Assembly (NCBI GenBank): GCA_035291645.1
Contig: DATDRQ010000132.1
Span: 1 to 43,878 of the forward strand
Source of the DNA: DATDRQ01 sp035291645
GTDB lineage: Bacteria > Chloroflexota > Anaerolineae > Anaerolineales > UBA4823
Direction of reading: 5' to 3'
DNA: 43,878 nucleotides
Translations under genes and position numbers: made by a program
Notes under the pieces: model-generated
The model's database searches: none
What the model was told of the DNA's origin: nothing
The model's input: only the letters and a program-made list of their open reading frames with translations
Part shown: positions 25,080 to 34,068 of the stretch, piece by piece
How the letters are laid out: each line of letters begins with the position of its first letter
Numbering within the stretch: position 1 is the stretch's first letter

Positions 25080-27092
25080 TTAATCAGCAGCCACGCCGTA
25101 CAGAGCCGCAATACGCTCCTGGAGTGGCAATTCTTCCAGTGCAAGCATGCGTGTATCACCACTCTTGCCAAAGCGCTCCGGATCGTAGACCGGCAGTCCA
25201 AGCGCGGCGCGCTTCTTGTCGATGTGATCCAGTGTCCTGCGGATCATCTCGTCGGGATCGGCTACGAACTCCAGTTTTCCACCGTACAGCTTTTCCCAGC
25301 CCTCGCTGATGTAACGAAGGACGATGTCGCTGTCCTCGACCCGGTCGGGCATGCCGCTGACGGGGGAGGAGCCGCCGAAGATGACGTAGGCGCCTGAAGC
25401 CACGCAGTAGGTGGCGATTGCCAGGGCTTTTTCACTCATCCATTCCGGGGCCAGGCCGACGGCCGGGATCTGGTCGATGTCATCGCCCAGGCCGCCCTCC
25501 TCGACCATCTGGGTCAGCACGGTCAGTATGCGGGTGTTATCCACGCAGGAGCCCATGTGCAGGACGGGTGGGATACCGATGGCTTCACACACCTCGCGCA
25601 GCCCAGGTCCGACCTGGTCTAACCCGGCTTCGCCTAACAGGAAGCCGAGCTTGGCGCTGGCGATGGCACCGCAGCCGGTCTGGACGACCAGCACGTCCTG
25701 CTTGAGCAGGTCCTTGACGACCTTGGTGTGCAGGTAATCCTGCGAGCTGCGCGGGTTGTTGCAGCCGACGATAGCGGCTACGCCGCGGATGCGCCCGGCG
25801 ATGATGGCGTCGTTTAGCGGGCGGAAGGAAGAGCGGTAGGAGCCGCCCAGCATGTAGTTGATGTACTCGTGGGAAAAGCCCGGGATCAGGTCTTCTTTGA
25901 TCTGGGGGATGTGGGTAGCCCCACGGTTCTTGTAATTGTCGATCGATGCCTTCAGGATCTGTTTGGCGATGGAATAGGCATGGTGCTCGTCGAACTCGAT
26001 GTGGGTGGCGCCTTTGATGCGCACCTTGGGCGAAGTGGTGATGACCTTGGTGTGAAAGTTCTCTGCCAGGCTCACCAGCGCCTGCATGATACATTGTACG
26101 TCGACCACCATGGCTTCGACCGCGCCGGTCAGGATGGCTAATTCCTGGTGCAGGAAATTCCCGGCGGCCGGGATGCCCTGGCGCATCAGGATCTCGTTGG
26201 CGGTGCAGCAGATACCAGACAGGCTGACGCCTTTAGCCCCGGCAGCTTTCGCATATTCGATGATCTCCGGATCCTGGGAGGCAGCCACGATCATCTCGCT
26301 GAGGGTCGGTTCGTGACCGTGCACGACCACGTTGACCATATCGTCCTTCAATACTCCCAGGTTGGCCTGTCCAAGCAACGGGGCAGGCGTGCCGAATAAG
26401 ATGTCGGCGACGTCAGTGGCGATCATGCTGCCGCCCCAGCCGTCCGCCAGGCCGGTGCGAATAGCGTGCTGGAGGATGTGTTCGGGGTCCTGGTCATCGC
26501 CGATGTGGGTACGGTGCAGGGCTTCGACCACCTCGCGATCGACGCCGCGCGGGATCACCCCACGCTCCCTCCACAGCTCCTGGCGTTTCTTAGGAGCCCG
26601 GATGATCGGCGCAATCTCCCCTCTCTGCTGTCCAAACTGCGACAGATAGAGATCGGCCAGATCGTTGGCGATCTCTTCGGGGGCGCGCTTCTCGATCGGG
26701 ATGCCGTACTTGGAAGCGATCGTGCGCAGCTTGGCAACGTCTTTGATGCGGTAGCCTTCGGCCTCACCGTTCGCCGTAGCTTTAAGCGTGAATGCCATGT
26801 CGCGGCCGTGATCGGAATGGGCTGCGCTCCCGGCAGCGATGGCGCGGATCAGGTTGCGGGCCTGGATGGTGTCGATAGTAGCGCCGCAGATGCCGGTTTG
26901 CCCATCCTTGGTCAGCCGGCAGGGTCCCATGCCGCACATCTTGCAGCACATCCCCGCGCCTCCAATATTGCAAGGTGCCATGTTGTCTGCCCGGGAAAAA
27001 GCAGTGCTGAGGCCGAGTTCGTCCGCCCGGATCAGCATCGCTTGTGCTGCAGGATCGATCGTTTTCTCCTCGAGGCTTCTTTTCTGAGCCAT
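25080..27092 (-). CDS. acsA: Anaerobic CO dehydrogenase catalytic subunit (CODH/ACS beta)
   Basis: This 670-residue Ni-Fe-S enzyme interconverts CO2 and CO at the C-cluster and feeds CO to AcsB. N-terminal cysteines for the B and D clusters are clear (NIGGAGMCCKMCGMGPCRL, then GICGA). C-cluster region motifs include VHGHEPTLSEM, GICCTANEIL, VVDVQCIMQ, GCNNPR, VQTGCGAIA and LHMGSCVDNTR. I chose ATG 27092 (protein start AQKRSLEEK) because GGAGGAGG stands a suitable distance upstream. A longer reading from 27146 would overlap the previous gene by about 50 bases. The length matches Moorella AcsA (about 674). The gene is spaced two bases from the HMA-like gene, so they are translationally linked. 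Confidence 0.96.
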   Translation of the reverse strand: MAQKRSLEEKTIDPAAQAMLIRADELGLSTAFSRADNMAPCNIGGAGMCCKMCGMGPCRLTKDGQTGICGATIDTIQARNLIRAIAAGSAAHSDHGRDMAFTLKATANGEAEGYRIKDVAKLRTIASKYGIPIEKRAPEEIANDLADLYLSQFGQQRGEIAPIIRAPKKRQELWRERGVIPRGVDREVVEALHRTHIGDDQDPEHILQHAIRTGLADGWGGSMIATDVADILFGTPAPLLGQANLGVLKDDMVNVVVHGHEPTLSEMIVAASQDPEIIEYAKAAGAKGVSLSGICCTANEILMRQGIPAAGNFLHQELAILTGAVEAMVVDVQCIMQALVSLAENFHTKVITTSPKVRIKGATHIEFDEHHAYSIAKQILKASIDNYKNRGATHIPQIKEDLIPGFSHEYINYMLGGSYRSSFRPLNDAIIAGRIRGVAAIVGCNNPRSSQDYLHTKVVKDLLKQDVLVVQTGCGAIASAKLGFLLGEAGLDQVGPGLREVCEAIGIPPVLHMGSCVDNTRILTVLTQMVEEGGLGDDIDQIPAVGLAPEWMSEKALAIATYCVASGAYVIFGGSSPVSGMPDRVEDSDIVLRYISEGWEKLYGGKLEFVADPDEMIRRTLDHIDKKRAALGLPVYDPERFGKSGDTRMLALEELPLQERIAALYGVAAD

Positions 27093-27094
27093 GG

Positions 27095-27505
27095 TTATTT
27101 TTCCTCCTCCACGGATTTCACGACGCCCATTCCTGGACAAGGCCACAGCGGACGCCCGACATAATTTACGTTCTGCGCAAAGCTAACAAACTGTTTCGTA
27201 TGTTCATATACCTCGGTGTGCCGGAAGAAGACTCCTTCGGAGAAGGCTCCCTCGCTGGCGCGCGAAACAGCCGGCAGGCCTTTCTCGGCGACAACCGTCC
27301 ATTCACCCAGGTAGCCGGCTTCATCCAACTTGACCGCCAACTCCAGGTCGTTGACCCTGTCCGGGTCGTAGGTTACTTCGACAACCCGGAACGCGCTGCT
27401 GGCAAAGACATCCACAACCCCGGGGGTCTCGAGCAGGATGCGCCTGACCTCGATCACGTGATGATCTCCGTACATCGTCGGGACTTCAAAGGTTTTCTTT
27501 TTCAT
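27095..27505 (-). CDS. HMA-fold small protein without metal-binding CxxC, first gene of the acs operon
   Basis: This protein is 136 residues from ATG 27505 (a GTG two codons earlier is also possible; GGAAAGG lies upstream). Residues about 3-70 resemble a heavy-metal-associated (ferredoxin-like) domain, with a VRRILLETPGVVDVFASSAF...VEVTYDP pattern. The loop that normally holds MxCxxC reads TMYGDHHVIEV, with no cysteine and two adjacent histidines. The C-terminal 60 residues have no recognised motif (SEGVFFRHTEVYEHTKQFV; WPCPGMGVV). It ends two bases before acsA. Position suggests a helper for CODH, such as metal delivery or assembly, but that is inference; I do not recognise a named family. 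Confidence 0.75.
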   Translation of the reverse strand: MKKKTFEVPTMYGDHHVIEVRRILLETPGVVDVFASSAFRVVEVTYDPDRVNDLELAVKLDEAGYLGEWTVVAEKGLPAVSRASEGAFSEGVFFRHTEVYEHTKQFVSFAQNVNYVGRPLWPCPGMGVVKSVEEEK

Positions 27506-27515
27506 GAGCACCTTT

Positions 27516-27588
27516 CCTTTTTTGATCCGACGGTCTCCGAATCCGTGCTTGCACGCAAGCCTGCGTGGTCCGGAAACCGCGCCAAAAC
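27516..27588. repeat. Palindromic intergenic repeat, copy B
   Basis: This is the leader of the HMA-like/acsA transcript. On the minus strand CGGTTTCCG pairs with CGGAGACCG (one G-U). Between them are nested hairpins ACGCA/TGCGT and GCTTGC/GCAAGC. The flanking blocks (GCGCGGT, TCCGGACCACGCA, GACCGTCG, AAAGGAAA) match copy A at 18326-18384. Copy B is about 14 bases longer in the loop. Confidence 0.65.
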
Positions 27589-27900
27589 TTATTAGGCAGT
27601 CGGTCGATTATGTTTTTGTGGGTGATGACTGGAAAGAATCGAATCATTAGCGGCCCCTTGAATCATGCGATTAGAATCAAAGGTATATCGAGGCATGACG
27701 ATGGAATTTATCCGGTGTTCTCAGGGGCGGGTCTCCTTTGATTGGAATTGTTCTGCCAGGCGCAGTTCGATCTATTTAGAGTAAGAATTCAAGCAATTTC
27801 CCTGGTTATAGTATAAATATTCGCCGGGGATGTTTTTAGTACCACCTGTCACGAATTGTTTAGATATTTGTCACCAAGGAGGTTGAAGGTCAGGGAATGC
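27589..27900. other. Non-coding divergent regulatory gap between acs operon and multicopper oxidase operon
   Basis: There is no credible reading frame on either strand. The stretch is AT-richer than its surroundings and contains several ATCTAAA/TTTAGA-like motifs (near 27771 and 27860) and loose direct repeats of TGTCACNA (27847, 27870). No convincing minus-strand -35/-10 pair for the acs operon was found. Confidence 0.6.
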
Positions 27901-27929
27901 TTGACGATTTCTGAATTCGATTTTATAAT
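27901..27929 (+). promoter_or_regulatory. Sigma70-type promoter for multicopper oxidase-ZIP operon
   Basis: TTGACG (27901-27906) and TATAAT (27924-27929) are separated by exactly 17 bases. The start codon at 28034 is about 105 bases downstream, leaving a leader of about 98 bases. Confidence 0.8.
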
Positions 27930-27947
27930 CTGGATATATTTAGTCCA

Positions 27948-27967
27948 ATCTAAATCATCTTTTAGAT
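27948..27967 (+). promoter_or_regulatory. Perfect 7-bp inverted repeat in the promoter-proximal leader, candidate operator
   Basis: ATCTAAA (27948-27954) and TTTAGAT (27961-27967) surround a 6-base loop. They lie about 19 bases after the -10 box, where a repressor could bind. The same half-site recurs upstream in the gap. It could also be an mRNA hairpin. Confidence 0.5.
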
Positions 27968-28033
27968 GCCAAGTAGATTGTTTGCTAACACGGAGTGATA
28001 CGGTGTGATTAAGAGAATTTTGGAGAAAACCAG

Positions 28034-29170
28034 ATGGGTATAAAAGGAATTGCTACCCGGACTTTATCACGAAGAGACTTTCTCCGGGCGCTGGTGACCG
28101 GGAGCCTGGCGATGAGCGGGGTAACCGCAGTGGGAAGCCTTGGAAGCAAGGCCTCCACCCGGCCGGGCGGACGGCACGCCAATCATCCGGATTCGGGTTT
28201 GCCCCATACTGAAACGCACCCTCATGGACTGTCTGGGACGGTTGGCAGGGTGAACCACCAGGCCAATGGCTTCGATCCGTCCACGATGCTCACGGAGTGG
28301 GATTTCGGCCGGGTGAGCACATTGCCGAACGGGCAGACCTTGCGGGAGTACCACATTGCCGCGATCGATAAAGAGATCGAAGTCGCTCCAGGGGTCTTCT
28401 TCCCGGGCTGGGTCTATAACGGCCGCGTCCCCGGCCCCAGCCTGCGCTGCGTGGAGGGCGATCGCGTCCGGATCAAATTCGTCAACGCTGGCACCCATCC
28501 GCACACGATCCACTTCCACGGGATTCATTCCGCCAGCATGGATGGCGTCCCGGGCGTCGGAGCAGGCTTGATCCAGCCAGGAGATGAAACCATCTATGAG
28601 TTTGACGCCTACCCTTTCGGGTGCCACCTGTACCACTGCCACGCCACTCCACTCAAACGGCACATTCACAAAGGCCTGTACGGGGCTTTCGTCATTGACC
28701 CGGACCCGGCCAGATATTCCGGCGAGGAGCAGCAAATCGCCCGGACTCGCAACCATCTCTATCCCGAAAGCAAGGAATTCAACGAGATGGTCATGGTGAT
28801 GAACGCCTTCGACACCAACTTCGACGGGGAGAACGAAATCTACGCAGTCAACACCGTGGCCTTTGCCTACATGGACCAGCCGATCCAAATCAAACGCGAT
28901 CAAATGCAGCGTATTTATCTGGTCAACATCACCGAGTTTGACCCGATCAACTCACTCCACCTGCACGCCAACTTCTTCGATTACTATGACCACGGGACGA
29001 CTCTGAAACCGACATCAAGAACCGTCGATACGATCATGCAATGCCAGGCGCAGCGAGGCATCCTCGAATTCTCATTCAAAGGGTTCGAACCCGGCCTGTA
29101 TATGTTCCACGCCCATCAGAGCGAGTTCGTCGAGCTCGGCTGGATGAGCTTTTTCGAGGTAGTCGAATGA
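28034..29170 (+). CDS. Tat-exported two-domain multicopper oxidase
   Basis: This 378-residue protein begins with a Tat signal (LSRRDFLRALVTG) and so is exported folded, probably with copper loaded. Two cupredoxin domains are visible. Domain 1 has HPHTIHFHG (His155-162) and YHCHATPLKRHIH (His201, Cys202, His203, His210), giving a type 1 copper Cys. Domain 2 has SLHLHANFF (His309, 311) and MFHAHQSEF (His359, 361) but no Cys. The four HxH pairs are those needed for a trinuclear cluster formed between subunits, so this looks like a two-domain laccase-like oxidase with type 1 copper only in domain 1. A nitrite-reductase-like role is less likely because of the HxH pairs. GGAG lies 11 bases before ATG. 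It is followed by a ZIP transporter 16 bases on, suggesting metal-ion oxidation or homeostasis. Confidence 0.9.
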   Translation: MGIKGIATRTLSRRDFLRALVTGSLAMSGVTAVGSLGSKASTRPGGRHANHPDSGLPHTETHPHGLSGTVGRVNHQANGFDPSTMLTEWDFGRVSTLPNGQTLREYHIAAIDKEIEVAPGVFFPGWVYNGRVPGPSLRCVEGDRVRIKFVNAGTHPHTIHFHGIHSASMDGVPGVGAGLIQPGDETIYEFDAYPFGCHLYHCHATPLKRHIHKGLYGAFVIDPDPARYSGEEQQIARTRNHLYPESKEFNEMVMVMNAFDTNFDGENEIYAVNTVAFAYMDQPIQIKRDQMQRIYLVNITEFDPINSLHLHANFFDYYDHGTTLKPTSRTVDTIMQCQAQRGILEFSFKGFEPGLYMFHAHQSEFVELGWMSFFEVVE

Positions 29171-29186
29171 GCAAGGAGGCGGGAGT

Positions 29187-30425
29187 ATGGCGACTTTAGA
29201 TAAAAAGGAAGCGGCAACCCCGGTTGGTTTTCCTGGATGGGCAGCCTGGCTCCTGCCGTTGTTGGCGCTCGGAATTATGCTGGCAGTATTTGCCCTGAGC
29301 AACCCCCTGGCGTTATTTACCGCAAATCTGCCACCGATCGAGCAGCTGAACTTCGAGCGCATCCGTGTCCTGGAGGGAGGCTTCGAAGCTACCCTGGTGA
29401 ATGGTGGTCCCGATCCGGTCACCGTCTCACAGGTTCAGGTAGACGACGCTTACTGGCAGTTCGAAATCTCCCCCGAAGCAACCATTCCCCGGCTGGGCCG
29501 GGCGCAAATCTCGATCTCTTATCCGTGGGTCGAGAACGAACCCCATCAAATCAAGGTACTCACCAGCACCGGGCTGGCTTTCATCGGGGAGGTGGCCCTG
29601 GCTACTTTGACCCCCACACCCGGACTGGAGGAATTCCTGGCATACGGGCTGCTCGGAGTTTACGTGGGGGTCGTCCCGGTCGCGCTGGGGATGCTGTGGT
29701 TTCCGGCAATGAAGAAGATGGGCCGCAGATGGCTGGGAGCCATCCTGGCGCTGACGGTCGGCCTGCTGGTCTTCCTGCTGGTGGACACCTTCCTGGAAGC
29801 GCTCGAAGTGGCGGCGGAACTGCCGGGGGTTTTCCAGGGGATCCCGCTGGTGCTGTTTGCGGCTCTGATCACCTGGTTGGCATTGCTGGCGCTTGGCGCG
29901 CAGCGCCGCAACACGACCGGCAGAAATAATGCGCTCTACCTGGCGATCCTAATCGCCGCGGGCATCGGCCTGCATAACCTGGGGGAGGGCCTGGCGATCG
30001 GAGCGGCTTTTGCCCTGGGCGAGGCGGCCCTGGGTTCCTTCCTGGTGATCGGCTTTATGCTGCACAATATCACCGAAGGGATCGGCATCGTCGCCCCGCT
30101 GGTTCCCACGAAACAGAAGCCGGAAATGGCGCAGGAGACGCCTGAGAGTCCCCGGATCGCCATCTTTGCCGGCCTGGCCCTGCTGGCTGGCGCGCCGGCG
30201 ATCCTGGGCGCTTGGTTGGGCGGGTTCGCCTTCTCGCCTTATCTGGCAGCCCTTTTCCTGGGGATCGGGCTGGGCGCCATCTGGCAGGTGATCGTCGAGG
30301 TGGTGGGACTCTTGCGCAATTACGCCGAGCGGGAAGGCATGCCGCTGTTTTCCTGGATCAACCTGGCTGGTTTTCTCGTTGGCCTGGGGATCATGTACCT
30401 GACCGCATTTCTGGTGAAGTTCTAA
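29187..30425 (+). CDS. ZIP-family metal transporter with N-terminal extracytoplasmic domain
   Basis: This 412-residue membrane protein has one N-terminal transmembrane helix (about 19-37), then about 110 soluble, beta-rich residues (about 45-145). A C-terminal multi-helix ZIP domain follows with the metal-site motifs HNLGEGLAIG (His263, Glu267) and HNITEGIGI (His293, Glu297). ZIP proteins move Zn, Fe or Mn toward the cytoplasm; the substrate is unknown. The extra N-terminal domain is not part of standard bacterial ZIP proteins (about 260-300 residues). Its small strands (GGFEATLVNGGPDPVTVSQV) hint at an Ig-like or cupredoxin-like fold. GGAGGCGGGAG precedes the ATG. It shares the promoter of the upstream multicopper oxidase, so both probably work on the same metal. 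Confidence 0.88.
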   Translation: MATLDKKEAATPVGFPGWAAWLLPLLALGIMLAVFALSNPLALFTANLPPIEQLNFERIRVLEGGFEATLVNGGPDPVTVSQVQVDDAYWQFEISPEATIPRLGRAQISISYPWVENEPHQIKVLTSTGLAFIGEVALATLTPTPGLEEFLAYGLLGVYVGVVPVALGMLWFPAMKKMGRRWLGAILALTVGLLVFLLVDTFLEALEVAAELPGVFQGIPLVLFAALITWLALLALGAQRRNTTGRNNALYLAILIAAGIGLHNLGEGLAIGAAFALGEAALGSFLVIGFMLHNITEGIGIVAPLVPTKQKPEMAQETPESPRIAIFAGLALLAGAPAILGAWLGGFAFSPYLAALFLGIGLGAIWQVIVEVVGLLRNYAEREGMPLFSWINLAGFLVGLGIMYLTAFLVKF

Positions 30426-30429
30426 GGAG

Positions 30430-30467
30430 AAAAAAAGAGGAGCGCCGTTATAACCGGATCTCCTCTT
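30430..30467 (-). terminator. Rho-independent terminator of tRNA-Gln
   Basis: On the minus strand an 8-bp perfect stem AAGAGGAG/CTCCTCTT (30467-30460 with 30442-30435) is followed by a run of T (through 30430). It begins five bases after the tRNA 3' end. It may also halt plus-strand transcription from the ZIP gene through the same stem. Confidence 0.85.
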
Positions 30468-30471
30468 CAGG

Positions 30472-30542
30472 CTGGGGGTCGAGGATTCGAACCTCGGCAT
30501 ACGGATCCAGAGTCCGCTGTCCTACCACTAGACGAACCCCCA
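30472..30542 (-). tRNA. tRNA-Gln (anticodon CTG)
   Basis: This is a 71-base cloverleaf. The acceptor stem is TGGGGGT/ACCCCCA with discriminator G. The anticodon arm is CGGA-CTCTGGA-TCCG, giving anticodon CTG, which reads CAG. The T arm is CGAGG-TTCGAAT-CCTCG. The 3' CCA is not encoded (GCCT follows). It has its own promoter and terminator and faces away from glnS, the enzyme that would charge it. Confidence 0.95.
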
Positions 30543-30558
30543 ACGCTATCGGAGGGGG

Positions 30559-30587
30559 ATTTTACCATATGGGGGTGGTCTAGTCAA
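30559..30587 (-). promoter_or_regulatory. Promoter of tRNA-Gln
   Basis: On the minus strand TTGACT (30587-30582) and TAAAAT (30564-30559) are spaced by 17 bases, with TGG before the -10 (extended form). The tRNA 5' end is about 16 bases downstream. Confidence 0.85.
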
Positions 30588-30785
30588 ATGGGCTGCCAGT
30601 TGAATGAAAACTCGACAGATTCGGCCTCAGGACAGGTGGCTTCGAACCTAAAACCTGGATATAATTACCGCCGACCCAGTCTAATTATTGGGCAGAGCTG
30701 CTCAGACACCCTGGAAAAGTTGGGCGCGGCTAACCGACCACGCGTAAGGATTCGAAGGCCGGCATATCAGAAAAGAAATCCGAAA

Positions 30786-32486
<1,701 letters not shown>

Positions 32487-32511
32487 AGCGTAATCCGTAC
32501 GGGCCATGGCG

Positions 32512-34014
32512 CTAAGCGGCGTAATTCTCGAGCAGGTCGATGGCGTTACGGATGCGCCTCACGACCGTATCCTTTCCGATGACGCCCATGCTTTCGAAGA
32601 GCGGGGGGCTGACGGTTTTACCGGTCACCGCCACGCGCAAGATGCCGAAGAGCTGTCCTGCGCTCAGATCGAGCTCCTCCGCCAGGGCGCGGAAGGCTTC
32701 TTCGGACGATTCGCGCCTCAACTCCGGAAGGCCGGTCAGAATCTGTTCGGCGCGTCGCAGAGCCGCGGCTGAGTCCGCTGGGGTCATATTATCGCCGACC
32801 AGATCGACGAGGTTGGGATAGACTTCCTCTTCGAAGAAAAAGCCTCCCATTACCAGGGCGTCCTCCAGGGTGACGATGCGCGGCTGGACCAGGGGGGTGA
32901 CTTTCAGCAGCTTATCCTCGTCTATTTTATGGTACCCCGCCTTCTCGAAGAACGGCCTTAATCGCGCCGCCAGGTCAGGCGCTGGCAGTTTGCGGATGTG
33001 CAGTCCATTGAAATGGTCGAGTTTGGAGAAATTGATAGCGGCGGGAGAAGGATTCAGCCGGTCCAGGCTGAATTTCTCGATCAACTCGGGCATGGAAAAG
33101 AATTCGGTGCGATCGTCGTAGCTCCATCCCATGAGCGCGGTCCAATTGACTACTGCTTCGGGCAGGTAGCCCAAATCCCGCAAATCGGTCAGGTAGATCG
33201 AGAAGCCGTCTTTCATCAGATCGGCAGTATCCCGCTTACTCATCTTTCCCTTGCCGCTAGGCTTCAGGAAAATCGAGAGATGTACCCAATCCGGTTCTTC
33301 CCATCCGAAGGCGCGGATGATATGGACGTGCAGCGGAAAAGTCGGCAGCCATTCGGAGCCGCGGATCACATGGGTGATTTCCATCAAGTGATCGTCGACC
33401 ATGGCCGCCAGGTGGTATAAGGCCCAGCCATCAGATTTAACGATGATGTAATCATCCAGATTGCGGTTCTCGACGGTGATCTCGCCGCGCAGCCGGTCCA
33501 CACCGGTAGTCGATCCTTCCTGAGGCATTTTAAAGCGGATGACGTGTCTTTCCCCAGCTGCAACCCGGCGAGCCGCTTCGTCCGGATCGAGACGGCGGCA
33601 AGTGCCATCGTAGCGCGGCGGCTCTTTCCGGCGCTGCTGTTCCTGGCGGATGCGCTCCAGCCTCTCGAGGGAGCAGAAGCAGAAATAGGCATGCCCCATC
33701 TCGACCAGCAGGTGGGCATGCTCCAGGTAGATGTCCTTCCTTTGCGATTGGTGGTAGGGGGCATGCGGCCCCCCGACTTCAGGCCCTTCATCCCACTGCA
33801 GACCTAACCAGCGCAGGCTTTCGAACAACTCGCGTTCAGAATCCGGGCTGTAGCGTTTGCGATCGGTATCCTCGATCCGCAGTATGAACTGCCCGCCAGT
33901 CTGGCGGGCGACAAGGAAGTCATACAGGGCAGTGCGCCCCCCGCCGAGATGGGTCCTTCCGGTCGGTGATGGGGCGAAGCGTGTTCGAGCTGGCTTGGCG
34001 GCATGGGTGGACAT
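32512..34014 (-). CDS. gltX: Glutamyl-tRNA synthetase
   Basis: This 500-residue class I synthetase has the HIGH-type motif FAPSPTGRTHLGGGRTA (about 13-29), LRIEDTDRKR, a zinc-site-like C112/C114/C139 arrangement, and KMSKR (257-261). An alpha-helical anticodon-binding C-terminus is also present, typical of bacterial GluRS. It charges tRNA-Glu for protein synthesis and, in many bacteria, for haem/corrinoid precursor synthesis through glutamyl-tRNA. It is the last gene on the minus-strand run that begins with the mre/min cluster, 54 bases after rodA. It converges with glnS; the two are distant paralogs. Confidence 0.96.
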   Translation of the reverse strand: MSTHAAKPARTRFAPSPTGRTHLGGGRTALYDFLVARQTGGQFILRIEDTDRKRYSPDSERELFESLRWLGLQWDEGPEVGGPHAPYHQSQRKDIYLEHAHLLVEMGHAYFCFCSLERLERIRQEQQRRKEPPRYDGTCRRLDPDEAARRVAAGERHVIRFKMPQEGSTTGVDRLRGEITVENRNLDDYIIVKSDGWALYHLAAMVDDHLMEITHVIRGSEWLPTFPLHVHIIRAFGWEEPDWVHLSIFLKPSGKGKMSKRDTADLMKDGFSIYLTDLRDLGYLPEAVVNWTALMGWSYDDRTEFFSMPELIEKFSLDRLNPSPAAINFSKLDHFNGLHIRKLPAPDLAARLRPFFEKAGYHKIDEDKLLKVTPLVQPRIVTLEDALVMGGFFFEEEVYPNLVDLVGDNMTPADSAAALRRAEQILTGLPELRRESSEEAFRALAEELDLSAGQLFGILRVAVTGKTVSPPLFESMGVIGKDTVVRRIRNAIDLLENYAA

Positions 34015-34068
34015 GAGGTCTCGCAGGAAATGGATTTATGACCGGATGATAGCAATCACCCAGAAAAT

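Noticed and set aside
24126..25397. 423-codon plus-strand open frame
   Set aside because: Antisense to acsB and acsA, both well supported.
27589..27900. FNR-type box or acs-operon promoter in the divergent gap
   Set aside because: Only half-matches (TTTGATT, TATACT) were seen, and none forms a properly spaced palindrome or -35/-10 pair.
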